The notes: generated by a model from the sequence alone, not told the origin. A stretch of 64,000 nt of DNA from Deinococcus indicus (GCF_002198095.1 NZ_NHMK01000011.1:186001-250000); one strand, 5' to 3'; counted from the stretch's first letter, positions 41,601 through 58,316 are shown. Numbers and translations are program-made.

Positions 41601-42502
41601 AGATCGCCGCACTGTTCCCCGGCCAGGGCAGCCACAGCGTCGGCATGGGCGCCGACCTGACCGCCGCGTTCCCAGAGGCCGCCGAGGTGTACACGCAGGT
41701 CGAGCATGTCCTGCCGGGTCTGCGCGCCGTGATCGAACAGGGGCCGCCCGACGACCTGACCCTGACCGCCAACCAGCAGCCCGCGCTGGTCGCCGCGAGC
41801 GTCGCCGCGTACCGCGCATGGCGGGCGCACACCGGTCTGACCCCTGCCTTCGCCGCCGGGCACTCGCTGGGCGAGTACTCCGCGCTGGTCGCCGCCGACG
41901 CCCTGAGCCTCGGGGACGCCCTGCGCCTGACCCGCCGGCGCGGGGAACTCATGCAGGCCGCCGTGCCAGTCGGCGCGGGCGCCATGAGCGCCGTCATGGG
42001 CGACCCGGCGGTCGTCGCTGCCATCTGCGCCGACACCGACGGCGTGCAGCCCGCCAATTTCAACGCGCCCACCCAGACCGTCATCAGCGGCACGAAAGAG
42101 GGCGTGGAGGCCGCGAACGCCGCCCTGAAGGCACGCGGCCTGAAAGCCATCCCGCTGAAGGTCAGCGCGCCCTTCCACTGCCCCCTGATGGACCCGGCCG
42201 CCAGTGGCCTCGCCCCGGACCTCCAGACGACCGCGTTCGCGCCGCCCGCCTTCCCGGTGTACGCGAACGTGACCGCCCAGCCGAACACCGATCCCACCGC
42301 CCTGCCGGGCCTGCTGACTGAACAGATCACCGGCGCCGTCCGCTGGGTCGAGACCATCCAGGCCCTCGCGGCGGCCGGCGCGGACGTGTTCGTCGAATTC
42401 GGCCCCGGCACCGTCCTGACCGGCCTCGTCAAGCGCATCCTGCCCGAAGTCCGCACCCTCAACGTCGGCACGGCCGCGCAGGTGCAGGACTTCACGCGGT
42501 GA
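41597..42502 (+). CDS. fabD: Malonyl-CoA:ACP transacylase
   Basis: The 301-aa protein has L-F-P-G-Q-G-S-H near the start, the nucleophile S90 in A-G-H-S-L-G-E-Y and catalytic H194 in A-P-F-H-C-P-L-M. It loads malonyl groups on ACP for elongation by FabF and FabH. ATG 41597 overlaps the fabH stop by 4 nt; the in-frame extension before it is a shadow. Confidence 0.95.
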   Translation: MKIAALFPGQGSHSVGMGADLTAAFPEAAEVYTQVEHVLPGLRAVIEQGPPDDLTLTANQQPALVAASVAAYRAWRAHTGLTPAFAAGHSLGEYSALVAADALSLGDALRLTRRRGELMQAAVPVGAGAMSAVMGDPAVVAAICADTDGVQPANFNAPTQTVISGTKEGVEAANAALKARGLKAIPLKVSAPFHCPLMDPAASGLAPDLQTTAFAPPAFPVYANVTAQPNTDPTALPGLLTEQITGAVRWVETIQALAAAGADVFVEFGPGTVLTGLVKRILPEVRTLNVGTAAQVQDFTR

Positions 42503-43031
42503 ATCTCACCGCGTTCCAGGACGCGCTGAACGCCCGTGGCGCGGAGGTGGCGGCGTTCTTCGCGGCCCTACCCGCACGGGACTTCACGCACGCCGTCCCG
42601 GAACGCTGGTCGGCCGCGCAGCACCTCGATCACCTGATCCGCTCGCATAAGCTTCTGGCGCTGGCCCTCTCCATGCCGCGCGACCGGTTCGGCTGGGGAC
42701 AGCGCACGCCGCCCGGCAGCCGCAGCGCCGACGAGGTGCAGGCGGCCTACCTCGCCGCACTGCGAGGGGGCGTGAAAGCCTCAGGGCGCTTCCTGCCTGA
42801 TCCGCAGGGCACCCCGGCTGAACTGGTACAGACCTACCGGGAATCGGTGGACCTGCTGGATCACCACCTCACCGTTTACTGCACCGATGCAGAGCTCCAC
42901 AGGGCGACCCTGCCCCACCCGGCCCTTGGTGAAGTCACACTGGCCGAGATGCTGCACTTCACCCTGTACCACGATCTGCACCACCTACGCGGCGTGCAGA
43001 ATGCACTCAATCCTCAAGCACTGGAGACCCA

Positions 43032-43035
<4 letters not shown>
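42499..43035 (+). CDS. DinB/YfiT-like helical metalloprotein
   Basis: The 178-aa protein has the four-helix DinB-like layout with His metal ligands visible in Q-H-L-D-H-L (about residue 46) and Y-H-D-L-H-H-L-R-G-V (about 160). Such proteins are often damage- or thiol-related in Deinococcus. It overlaps fabD and fabG by 4 nt each, so it is translated within the fab operon. Why it is there is not known. Confidence 0.8.
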
Positions 43036-43781
<746 letters not shown>

Positions 43782-43810
43782 ACAGGGCCGCGCCCCGCCG
43801 CGCCGGGGAG

Positions 43811-43859
43811 TTGAACCCCGTTCAGATCAGCCGACTCTCATGGGCGCCGCGTGTAGACT
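43811..43859 (+). promoter_or_regulatory. acpP promoter region with TTGAAC/GTTCA palindrome
   Basis: TTGAAC-CCC-GTTCAG (43811-43825) resembles the fabH palindrome with a 3-nt rather than 4-nt centre. TAGACT (43854-43859) is a good -10 without a clear -35. acpP follows with an AGGAGG ribosome site (43878-43883), so this message has a leader. Confidence 0.5.
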
Positions 43860-43892
43860 GGCGCAGACTTCAGTATCAGGAGGTACGAACTC

Positions 43893-44123
43893 ATGGCAAC
43901 TTTTGATGATGTGAAAGACGTGATCGTTGACAAGCTCGGCGTGGACGGCGACAAGGTGACCCCCGAAGCCCGCTTCGTGGAAGACCTGGGCGCCGACAGC
44001 CTCGAAACCGTGGAACTGATCATGGGCCTCGAAGACAAGTTCGGCATCACCATCAGCGACGAGGACGCCGAAACGATCCGCACGGTCCAGGCCGCCGTGG
44101 ATTACATCGAGAGCAAGCAGTAA
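43893..44123 (+). CDS. acpP: Acyl carrier protein
   Basis: The 76-aa acidic four-helix protein has the phosphopantetheine site S36 in [14 protein letters not shown] precedes ATG 43893. It carries acyl chains between Fab enzymes. Confidence 0.97.
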   Translation: MATFDDVKDVIVDKLGVDGDKVTPEARFVEDLGADSLETVELIMGLEDKFGITISDEDAETIRTVQAAVDYIESKQ

Positions 44124-44131
44124 ACGCGCCC

Positions 44132-44151
44132 GCCCCCCGACCATGGGGGGC
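44132..44151 (+). terminator. Hairpin between acpP and fabF
   Basis: A 7-bp stem GCCCCCC/GGGGGGC lies just after acpP with no T-run. It may attenuate transcription into fabF or stabilise the acpP message. The remaining 160 nt to fabF hold no ORF. Confidence 0.5.
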
Positions 44152-44310
44152 GCAGGATGACGGGGCGGGGCGCGGTGCATTGCCGCTTCCCGCCCCCATC
44201 CGTTGCGTGACCGCACACCTGCCACGCCGCAGGTCGAACCAGCACCACCGCCAGCAGGTCGCGGCGCGCCCCGTCGCGCCGACCTCCGGCACACCAAAGG
44301 GGGGGATGCA

Positions 44311-45555
44311 GTGAGCGTCTCAGGGTTGAAACGGGTTGTCATCACGGGCCTCGGGCCGGTCACGCCGATCGGCGTGGGCGCGCAGGCCTACGCGCAGGCG
44401 CAACGCGCCGGACAGAGCGGCATCGCCACCATCACACACTTCGATCCGGCCGACACCGCCAGCCGGATCGCCGGGGAAGTCAACGACGACCTCTCGCCCT
44501 TCGTGGACCCCCGCGAGGCCCGCAAACTCGACCGCTACGTGCAACTCGCGCTGGCCGCCGCCGCGCTGGCCGTGCAGGACAGCGGCCTGACCGAAGAGGA
44601 ACTGCGCGGCGAGGGCACCGGCACCATCGTCGGCAGCGGCATCGGCGGCGTGAAGACCTTCGAGGATCAGGCCGGCGTGCTGCACTCACGCGGACCGGGA
44701 CGCATCAGCCCCATGTTCATTCCCATGATGATCGCCAACATGGCCACCGGGCACGTCGCCATGCGCTACGGCGCGACCGGCCCCAGCAGCACCGTCGTGA
44801 CCGCCTGCGCCACCGGCACCGGCGCCATCGGCGACGCCGCGCGCTACATCCAGCTGGGCCTCGCCGACACCATGATCGCCGGGGGCAGCGAGGCCGCCGT
44901 CACACCCATCGCCATCGGCGGCTTCTCGAACATGAAAGCCCTGTCCACCCGCAACGACGACCCCCAGCGCGCCAGCCGCCCCTTCAGCGCCACCCGCGAC
45001 GGCTTCGTGCTCGGCGAGGGCGCCGGCGTCGTGATCCTCGAGGAGTACGAGAAGGCCGTCGCACGCGGCGCGACCATCTACGCCGAGATCGTCGGGTACG
45101 GCACCAGCGCCGACGCGCACCACATCACCACGCCCGCCCCCGAGGGACGCGGCGCGCAGGTCGCCATGCGCATGGCCCTGCGCACCGCCGGCGTGAACCC
45201 CGAACAGGTCGGGTACATCAACGCGCACGGCACCAGCACGCACTTCAACGACCTGCACGAAACGCAGGGCATCAAGCACGTGTTCGGCAAGCACGCCCAC
45301 ACGCTGGCCGTCAGCTCCACCAAGAGCATGACCGGCCACCTGCTCGGCGCGGCCGGCGCCATCGAGGCCATCGCCGTCGCCCAGGCCCTGCGGGACGGCA
45401 TCCTGCCGCCCACCATCAACCTGACCGACCCCGACCCGGAACTCGACCTCGACTACATCCCCGAAGGTGCCCGCGAGGTGCAGGTCGAGTACGCCCTGAG
45501 CAACTCCTTCGCGTTCGGCGGCCAGAACGCCGCACTGCTGTTCAAGCGCGTCTGA
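44311..45555 (+). CDS. fabF: 3-oxoacyl-ACP synthase II
   Basis: The 414-aa condensing enzyme has C166 (V-T-A-C-A-T-G-T-G), H306 (N-A-H-G-T-S-T) and H343 (M-T-G-H-L-L-G-A), the Cys-His-His triad of KAS I/II. GTG 44311 is chosen because V-S-V-S-G-L-K-R-V-V-I-T-G is the family start and GGGGGGA lies 9 nt before it. It elongates acyl-ACP with malonyl-ACP. Confidence 0.95.
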   Translation: MSVSGLKRVVITGLGPVTPIGVGAQAYAQAQRAGQSGIATITHFDPADTASRIAGEVNDDLSPFVDPREARKLDRYVQLALAAAALAVQDSGLTEEELRGEGTGTIVGSGIGGVKTFEDQAGVLHSRGPGRISPMFIPMMIANMATGHVAMRYGATGPSSTVVTACATGTGAIGDAARYIQLGLADTMIAGGSEAAVTPIAIGGFSNMKALSTRNDDPQRASRPFSATRDGFVLGEGAGVVILEEYEKAVARGATIYAEIVGYGTSADAHHITTPAPEGRGAQVAMRMALRTAGVNPEQVGYINAHGTSTHFNDLHETQGIKHVFGKHAHTLAVSSTKSMTGHLLGAAGAIEAIAVAQALRDGILPPTINLTDPDPELDLDYIPEGAREVQVEYALSNSFAFGGQNAALLFKRV

Positions 45556-45781
45556 TCCGGATTCCGTTTGTTTCGCTGACAATCCGGAACTTCACCGGAT
45601 TGCCAGCTCCACGTCCGGAACCCGTGTTTCTCCTGCTCTGCGGGGCAGCTCTACGAGTCGCATCCGCTCGGATTGAATGGGCTGCAAAGGCCATTCAATC
45701 CGAGTCTGTCTGATCCGGACCCGGATGGAAGGGTCGTTGCAGCCCCTTCCATCCGGGTGAAACAAACGAAGTCCGTATCAG
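45552..45781. repeat. Large structured repeat: 22-bp outer stem enclosing three hairpins
   Basis: The outer arms (45552-45573 and 45760-45781) pair at 20 of 22 positions. Inside are stems CAATCCGG/CCGGATTG (45580-45602), a perfect 14-bp stem CTCGGATTGAATGG/CCATTCAATCCGAG (45667-45704) and a perfect 15-bp stem beginning ACCCGGATGG (45719-45758). The first part resembles 58420-58492. It begins inside the fabF stop. It may be a mobile repeat, a transcript end or a structured RNA. No ORF was seen in it. Confidence 0.75.
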
Positions 45782-45792
45782 TCTTGACCCTG

Positions 45793-45825
45793 GCGGGCCG
45801 CCCTTCATCCGGAGGGGCGGCCCGC
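45793..45825 (+). terminator. Strong hairpin before the basic-protein operon
   Basis: A perfect 11-bp stem GCGGGCCGCCC/GGGCGGCCCGC with a loop of 11 nt; no long T-run follows. It probably ends the fabF transcript. Confidence 0.65.
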
Positions 45826-45887
45826 TGCGTTGCTGTCACCCATCCGTTGAGGTGGTGTTCATGAGCGACCCCCCTGGTCATTTTCGC

Positions 45888-45916
45888 TTGGCGAGACGCC
45901 CGGTCAGCTCTAGACT
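45888..45916 (+). promoter_or_regulatory. Promoter of the basic-protein operon
   Basis: TTGGCG (45888-45893), a 17-nt spacer and TAGACT (45911-45916). Transcription would start near 45923, some 70 nt before ATG 45993, which rules out the in-frame start codons further upstream. Confidence 0.65.
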
Positions 45917-45992
45917 TCTTCACAAACTGCCTTCTGCCGGCTTCTCCCGTTGCGCTGCCGTCTGTGCGCCTTTCATCTCTTCAGGTGACGTG

Positions 45993-48425
45993 ATGTTTGA
46001 AACTCCCCAGGTTCCCGCCCGTAAGAAGCCCAAGGCTCAGGCCGCCGCGCCCACCCAGGCCCGGACGCCCGCCTCGTCCGCGAAGACCAGGATGGGCGCA
46101 GGCAGCCCCAAGGGCAGCCACAAAGGGGCGGGCAGCAAGGCGTCGGGCAACAAGGGCACCGGGGGCAGTCGGACGGCCAAAGCTGCCACCGCGCGGCCGG
46201 GCCGCACGCCCGTCACGCATCCCACGCCCCGTCCTGCCACGCCACAGCGGCCGTCCCTGAACCCCAACTCGCTCAAGGGCCGTCCCGCCAGACCGACCGC
46301 TGCCGCCCCGCCCCGCGAGGCCGGGGGCGTCATGGGGTTCTTCCGCAAGCAGCTGACAGGCCTGCACGCCAGCGCCGCGAAGAATCTGCCGGGCCTGCTG
46401 GAGGGCGCGAAGAAGGTCGTCAAGGGCGCTGCCGGCTTTGTGAAGAACCCCGTGAAGGGCGTCGCCAACGGCATTGCTGCCGCCGGGAAGTTCGCCGGGG
46501 CGAAAGTCGAGCAGTTCAGGAAGTGGTACGCCACGCCGGAAGGCAAGGCGAAATTCTGGAAGGGCGTCGCCCTGACCGCTGTGGCCGCCGCCACCGTCGC
46601 CACCGGCGGGGCGCTCACGGCTCCCGCGCTGGCCCTAGCGGCCGGGATCAGCGCCGGGGGCGGCATTGCCGCGCAGGTCGTGGAGAACAGGGTTTTCAAC
46701 GCCGCCGCGAAAGCCAAAGCGCAGAAGGAGAAGGCCTACAAGTTCAAGGAACGCGCCACCTTCCAGGGCGTCACCGCCAGGAGCATCGCCGTGGACGCCA
46801 TCGTGGGCAGCGTGGGCGGCCCCGTATTCAAATTCGCCGGGAAGGCCGTGGTCGGCGCGGGCCGCGCCCTCGGCAAGGGCCTCACGCCCGCCGCGCGGGG
46901 ACTGGCGCACCTCGCGCAGGGCGCCCTGAAAGGCAGCGGGAAAGCCGCCGCGACCCTCGCCGGGCGCGTCCTGCCCGCCGGTGCGAAAACGGTCCTGAAG
47001 AACGCCGGGGAGCTCGCACAGAAGTACCTCACGCAACCCGTGGGCCGCGCCGCCACGAACGTCAAGAACGCCGTCACCACCGGCGTCAGCAACGCCGCCG
47101 CGAAGGCCGGATCCGCCGCCCGCAAGGTCCGCGTCATGACCACCCGCCGCGCCCGGCAGGCCCACGCGTACCTGAAAGCCCAGACACCCACCCTGCGGAA
47201 ACTCGCCAGCAAGGGCGCAGGCGCCATCACCGGCACCGTCCGCAAGGGCGTGCAGGGCCTGCGCACCCTCGACCGCACCCTCCTGACGGGCCTGCGCAAC
47301 CACGTCCGCCAGAGCCCCATCCTGAAAGCCGCCAGGAAACTGAGGGACGCCGTGGACGGCGCCGGGAACACCCTCAGCCGCCGCCTCACGAACGCCCGCG
47401 TCAAGGCCGCCGACCGTGTGGATGCCTGGAAAGCCAGCCTGGGCGGCAAGATCAGCCAGACCAGCGTCGCCCGGCACGCCCGCCACCTCAAGGAAATCAC
47501 CGTCCAGCGCCTCGACGACCTGATCGCCCGCAACCCCGACGGGCACGTCGCCAAGGCCATCGTGGAATTCCGCGCCAGCGGCGCGGCCATCCGCACGCAC
47601 CTGAACAAGGTCTGGACGGACGCCAGCCACGACCTGAACAAGGACCTCTCACGCCTGCTGGGCCGCCACGGCAGCGTCCAGGCGGACTTCAAGGCCCTGG
47701 CCGAGCAGGGCGCCCCCCTGACATACCAGGCGGAAGTCGCCCACGCCCGCGCCCTGGCCGAGAAACGCCTGCGGGACAAGGTCGCGCAGGACACCGAGGC
47801 GGCGCTGCTGGCCCAGCCGAGCGCGCCGGGCGTCACGGTCAGTCCGGCGGTCATCCGGCAGCGGGCGCAGGCAGCGGCGGAGGACGCCGTAAAGAAATCG
47901 GCCGACCTGCTGACCCGGCAGGCCGAGACGTTCGTCGCCCGGCACCCGTCCACGGGCCTGCAGACACTCGCCATGAAAACCGAGGCGCTGAACGCGTCGA
48001 AGAAGGCCATGGAGCGATACTTCGGGAAGAACGCCGCCGATAAGGGCGCGTTCGAGCGGCTGGGCATGGCGCTGACCACCCCGGCCCGCGTGCCGATCAA
48101 CGAGCGGATCGAGAAGTACGACAAGGTGATTCAGGCGCTGCGCAGCACGACGCCGCTGGCGTCGATGGTCACCCTGGGTTCGGAGGCCGTGGACGAGGTG
48201 CTCAGCAAGGCCGCCGAGTCGGCCATCGCCGCGCCCGTGAAGGCGAAGGCGAAGGAACTCAAGGGCGAGAAGGACGAGAAGCCTAAGAAGAAAGCCACCG
48301 AGGAAGAGGCCAGTGGCCTCCTGAAGGTCGCCGAGGACATCCTGAAGGAAGTCTTCCCCAGCCTGAACCCGGATGAACTTCTGGATGACACCGCCAAGCA
48401 GCTGAACCTGAAGGCCGACGACTGA
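45993..48425 (+). CDS. Large basic Ala/Lys-rich protein with hydrophobic core, effector candidate
   Basis: The 810-aa protein has a disordered N-terminus rich in K, P, A, G and T (residues 1-110). Then come K-K-V-V-K-G-A-A-G-F-V-type amphipathic helices and a hydrophobic block (about 190-226, V-A-L-T-A-V-A-A-A-T-V-A-T-G-G). A second Gly-rich hydrophobic block follows (262-290), then a long helical, Arg/Lys-rich region and a charged E/K tail. The A-T-G-G-A...A-G-I-S-A-G-G-G rhythm resembles pre-toxin or membrane regions of polymorphic toxins and large secreted proteins. No toxin domain was recognised. Two chaperone-like genes follow at once. Confidence 0.72.
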   Translation: MFETPQVPARKKPKAQAAAPTQARTPASSAKTRMGAGSPKGSHKGAGSKASGNKGTGGSRTAKAATARPGRTPVTHPTPRPATPQRPSLNPNSLKGRPARPTAAAPPREAGGVMGFFRKQLTGLHASAAKNLPGLLEGAKKVVKGAAGFVKNPVKGVANGIAAAGKFAGAKVEQFRKWYATPEGKAKFWKGVALTAVAAATVATGGALTAPALALAAGISAGGGIAAQVVENRVFNAAAKAKAQKEKAYKFKERATFQGVTARSIAVDAIVGSVGGPVFKFAGKAVVGAGRALGKGLTPAARGLAHLAQGALKGSGKAAATLAGRVLPAGAKTVLKNAGELAQKYLTQPVGRAATNVKNAVTTGVSNAAAKAGSAARKVRVMTTRRARQAHAYLKAQTPTLRKLASKGAGAITGTVRKGVQGLRTLDRTLLTGLRNHVRQSPILKAARKLRDAVDGAGNTLSRRLTNARVKAADRVDAWKASLGGKISQTSVARHARHLKEITVQRLDDLIARNPDGHVAKAIVEFRASGAAIRTHLNKVWTDASHDLNKDLSRLLGRHGSVQADFKALAEQGAPLTYQAEVAHARALAEKRLRDKVAQDTEAALLAQPSAPGVTVSPAVIRQRAQAAAEDAVKKSADLLTRQAETFVARHPSTGLQTLAMKTEALNASKKAMERYFGKNAADKGAFERLGMALTTPARVPINERIEKYDKVIQALRSTTPLASMVTLGSEAVDEVLSKAAESAIAAPVKAKAKELKGEKDEKPKKKATEEEASGLLKVAEDILKEVFPSLNPDELLDDTAKQLNLKADD

Positions 48426-49462
48426 TGTTCGGCCTATTCAAGAAAAAGCAGGCGGAACCGCACCTGCGTCAGGGTGTCGAGGTGGGGGAGATGCGCGAGA
48501 ACGCCCTGACCACCGTGGCGACGCTCGCTGCGGCTGGCGGTGAGCCTCACTCGTTCCAGCAGATCGGAGAGGACACCGCCACCTTCACCTACCGCGATCT
48601 GACGGTCACGATGCCCATTGTGGCGAACCTCCTCGGTCTGTCGCTGACGACCCGCGTGCCGGAGTGCAACATTCTGCGGGCGGGGTCGGTGGCGGAGAAG
48701 GCGTTCGCGTACCGCTGCATCGATCACGTGTGCGCGACGTGTGCGGGGGTGCGGGCGCAGTTCGATCCGGTGTCCGGCGAGCTGGTGCTGGGTGTGGAGT
48801 CTGCGGGCTTCGACCGGCAGTTCCGCGCGGACACGCTCATCGACGTGGCGCTGTTCATGCTGGAGGAGGGCGTGATGGCGGCGCGGGCGTACCTGGGGCT
48901 GCCGTTCACGGAGGCCGTGCGGCCCAGCGTGTCGCAGTGGCTGGGCGGCTTCCATTACGGTGAGGGGTTCAACGTGTACCCGACGGCGTCGGATGCGTTC
49001 GCGGTGTTCATGCGCAAGAAGTACCAGGCCGAGGAACTCAGTCGGGACGCGACGTCGATTCTGCTCGCGTCGGGGCCGCTGCGCTTCGACGTGCGGTTCT
49101 TCGGGTGGCGCTTCGGGTACATGGTCGAGACGGCCACGCGCGGTTTCCGGCACGCCGTGATGGATGACGGGCAGTACGTGCGGATTCAGGAGCGGCTCGC
49201 GCAGTCGGTGCGGGAGCCGGGGAACGCGGCGGACAGCGGCTGGAACTTCCGTGACCCGGCCGGGTCGGCCATCGCGTACTTCCAGCCGGACGGGACGTTC
49301 GTGGTGGGCGAGTACGGGTTCGGGAACGCGAAGACCGAGGAGAACGGCGCGGCGTTCGAGCGGGTGGCGACCCGGCACCTGCTGAACATGCGGTACATGA
49401 CGTTCCTCGCGGAGGAATTCCCGGAGGAGCTGTACTCGGACGAGGCGAACCGACCTAACTAA
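48425..49462 (+). CDS. YbjN/secretion-chaperone-like protein
   Basis: The 345-aa protein starts at ATG 48425, overlapping the previous stop by 1 nt. Residues about 40-170 and 210-330 look like two similar alpha/beta domains (N-L-L-G-L-S-L-T-T; L-I-D-V-A-L-F-M-L-E-E; then R-F-D-V-R-F-F-G-W-R-F-G). Each has the strand-strand-helix order seen in YbjN and type III chaperone-like folds. A central C-I-D-H-V-C-A-T-C-A-G segment could bind metal. It probably binds the basic protein. Inference from fold pattern and gene order. Confidence 0.68.
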   Translation: MFGLFKKKQAEPHLRQGVEVGEMRENALTTVATLAAAGGEPHSFQQIGEDTATFTYRDLTVTMPIVANLLGLSLTTRVPECNILRAGSVAEKAFAYRCIDHVCATCAGVRAQFDPVSGELVLGVESAGFDRQFRADTLIDVALFMLEEGVMAARAYLGLPFTEAVRPSVSQWLGGFHYGEGFNVYPTASDAFAVFMRKKYQAEELSRDATSILLASGPLRFDVRFFGWRFGYMVETATRGFRHAVMDDGQYVRIQERLAQSVREPGNAADSGWNFRDPAGSAIAYFQPDGTFVVGEYGFGNAKTEENGAAFERVATRHLLNMRYMTFLAEEFPEELYSDEANRPN

Positions 49463-49509
49463 GAAGTCCATCCGCCCCGGCGTGGGCGGGTGCATACCGG
49501 AGGAATGAC

Positions 49510-50028
49510 ATGGCTGCGCAGACGGTGAAGAAGAAGGTCGTGAAGGTCGCCCCCCCACCCCGGTCGGCGGCCCCCCTGCCGGAGGGACTGGCGGCGGTGC
49601 GGGACGCGCTGGGGGAGCTGGGGTTCGTGGTGCAGGCTGACGCGGAGTCCGGGCTGGCGTTCATGTTCGAGGGCGGGCAGTACTACGTGCCCGCGCAGGG
49701 GGACGACGCGGGGTTCTATCACCTGCTGTTCCCGAACTTCTGGCCGCTGGAGTCCGACGAGGAGTACGGGCAGGCGCTGTTCGCATGTGACGCCGTGAAC
49801 CGCGAGGCGAAGCTGGTGAAGCTGCACACCGTGGACGGCGACGTGTGGGCGGGCGTGGAGGCCCTGCACGCGCAGCCGCAGGAGTTCGTGGCGGCCCTGC
49901 CGAGGTACCTGTCGTTCGTGCAGGAGGCGGTGCGGGCCTTCCGGGACGTGATGCTCGCCGCGCAGGAGGCGGGGGACGCGGAAGTGATTGAGGACGCCCC
50001 GGAGGCGCGGCCCGAACCGGTGGCCTGA
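49510..50028 (+). CDS. YbjN-domain protein (secretion-chaperone fold)
   Basis: The 172-aa protein, after a basic tail, shows a classic YbjN/CesT-like sequence: L-G-E-L-G-F-V-V, L-A-F-M-F-E-G-G-Q-Y-Y-V, G-F-Y-H-L-L-F-P-N-F, C-D-A-V-N-R-E-A-K-L-V-K-L and a final helix (Y-L-S-F-V-Q-E-A-V-R-A-F-R-D-V-M). GGAGG precedes ATG 49510. Such domains bind partners or fold like secretion chaperones. It is the third gene of the operon. Confidence 0.78.
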   Translation: MAAQTVKKKVVKVAPPPRSAAPLPEGLAAVRDALGELGFVVQADAESGLAFMFEGGQYYVPAQGDDAGFYHLLFPNFWPLESDEEYGQALFACDAVNREAKLVKLHTVDGDVWAGVEALHAQPQEFVAALPRYLSFVQEAVRAFRDVMLAAQEAGDAEVIEDAPEARPEPVA

Positions 50029-50121
50029 GCCTGTCGGCGGCACGCGGGCGCAGCGAGGCGGGCCGTGCTGTAATGCGGTGACGCCCCGCTGACCTTCACC
50101 CCGTTTACTGCTCAAGGAGTC

Positions 50122-52242
<2,121 letters not shown>

Positions 52243-52264
52243 TAACAGGCCAGAGGCGGTGGCG

Positions 52265-52306
52265 GGGCAGAGGGGGGCAGCCGAGATTCAGCCGCCCCCT
52301 CTGCCC
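52265..52306 (+). terminator. Hairpin after ppk
   Basis: A perfect 12-bp stem GGGCAGAGGGGG/CCCCCTCTGCCC with an 18-nt loop, 23 nt past ppk. Confidence 0.7.
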
Positions 52307-52321
52307 TCGCTGCGCGCAGCA

Positions 52322-52370
52322 AACGGGAACTCCCGGCCAGACCACGAGGGTCCGGCCGGGAGTTCCCGTT
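52322..52370. terminator. 17-bp hairpin between convergent ppk and rpsA
   Basis: A perfect 17-bp stem AACGGGAACTCCCGGCC/GGCCGGGAGTTCCCGTT between two convergent genes. It is probably the transcript end of rpsA and a backstop for ppk. Confidence 0.8.
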
Positions 52371-52409
52371 CAGGGTGGGGGCTCAGGCGCGCTGGCCCGA
52401 GCGTCCCGC

Positions 52410-54128
<1,719 letters not shown>

Positions 54129-54350
54129 GAACTCCTGTCCTCCTGGGCGCGTCTCACTGCGGACGACGCGCCAGCCTGATACCTGTCTTCCGTGCGAGCC
54201 CGGCCCTGGGGCCAGGGGTGCATACGGCGCGGCAACACCTCAGTGTACCAGAGTCAAAGGACTTGCGGCAACTGCGGTCTGTACGCGGTCCAGCGAGTCC
54301 TGGCCCGCGTTCGCCCTGGCGGGACTCCGGCGCGCCGCAGGGGGGGAGGC

Positions 54351-54380
54351 TTGACGGGCCGGCAGACCTGTGGCTATACT
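54351..54380 (+). promoter_or_regulatory. Promoter of tRNA-Gln
   Basis: TTGACG (54351-54356), an 18-nt spacer and TATACT (54375-54380), about 63 nt before the tRNA. Confidence 0.75.
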
Positions 54381-54442
54381 CCCTCACGCTTCCCCCCAAG
54401 GGAAGACGGCCGGAAGCGACACCGGTCGGGATTCCACCCCGT

Positions 54443-54516
54443 TGGGGCATCGTCTAATGGCAGGACACCAGTCTCTGACACTGTCGATCTAGGTTCGAGT
54501 CCTAGTGCCCCAGCCA
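54443..54516 (+). tRNA. tRNA-Gln (anticodon CTG)
   Basis: Acceptor TGGGGCA/TGCCCCA, D stem GTCT/GGAC, anticodon loop CTCTGAC (anticodon CTG), T stem CTAGG/CCTAG with loop TTCGAGT, discriminator G and encoded CCA. U1-A72 pairing and G73 fit tRNA-Gln. The first anticodon-stem pair (27-43) is C-U. Confidence 0.93.
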
Positions 54517-54524
54517 ACCGAAAG

Positions 54525-54552
54525 AACCCTGTCTCCGGACGGGGTTTTTTCC
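54525..54552 (+). terminator. Terminator of tRNA-Gln
   Basis: The imperfect stem AACCCTGTC/GGACGGGGTT is followed by TTTTCC; it ends the tRNA transcript. Confidence 0.75.
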
Positions 54553-54671
54553 TGTTTTCCCGCCCGGTGTGGCGGCGGGTGCCCTCGCCTTCACATGCCA
54601 TCTTGAGGACCGGTTCACGCCCGCCCCCCGTGGCAGCGCTTCCAGCGGCGAGCTGAATTACACTGCGGGGC

Positions 54672-56327
<1,656 letters not shown>

Positions 56328-56340
56328 ACCCACCGCGCAC

Positions 56341-56375
56341 AGAAGGCCCGCCGCGCTGAACGCGGCGGGCCTTCT
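56341..56375. terminator. Bidirectional terminator between treS and wrbA
   Basis: A perfect 15-bp stem AGAAGGCCCGCCGCG/CGCGGCGGGCCTTCT with a 5-nt loop lies between convergent genes. Confidence 0.85.
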
Positions 56376-56390
56376 CTGGTGCCTGCTGGG

Positions 56391-56999
<609 letters not shown>

Positions 57000-57278
57000 G
57001 AGGGCAGTGTATGCAGGCCCGGAAAATAGTTCAACATCAAGGCATTTAACATTGGTTTACTCTTTTCTCACCCGGCGCCTGCGCCCCTCCCACCCGGCTC
57101 TGCTCGGGGCGAACAGCCCGAACAGCCACCCCATCGGAATCCGGCTATCGGCAGCCACAACGAACCCTCCCCCGTCACGGAAGGCACAGGGCCGTCCCGT
57201 GAACAGGGGAGAGAGGGAGCAGAGTGAGGGAATCAACCCACCCGGAACGACCGCGCGGAGGCCCGCACGGGCTCCGGA
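57000..57278. other. Gene-free stretch between wrbA and glpX
   Basis: 279 bp with the wrbA promoter at its left edge. Near 57030-57056 the minus strand carries the direct repeat TGTTAAA/TGTTGAA, a possible regulator site. The rest is Pro/Arg-coding-like but without a supported gene. Confidence 0.5.
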
Positions 57279-58316
<1,038 letters not shown>

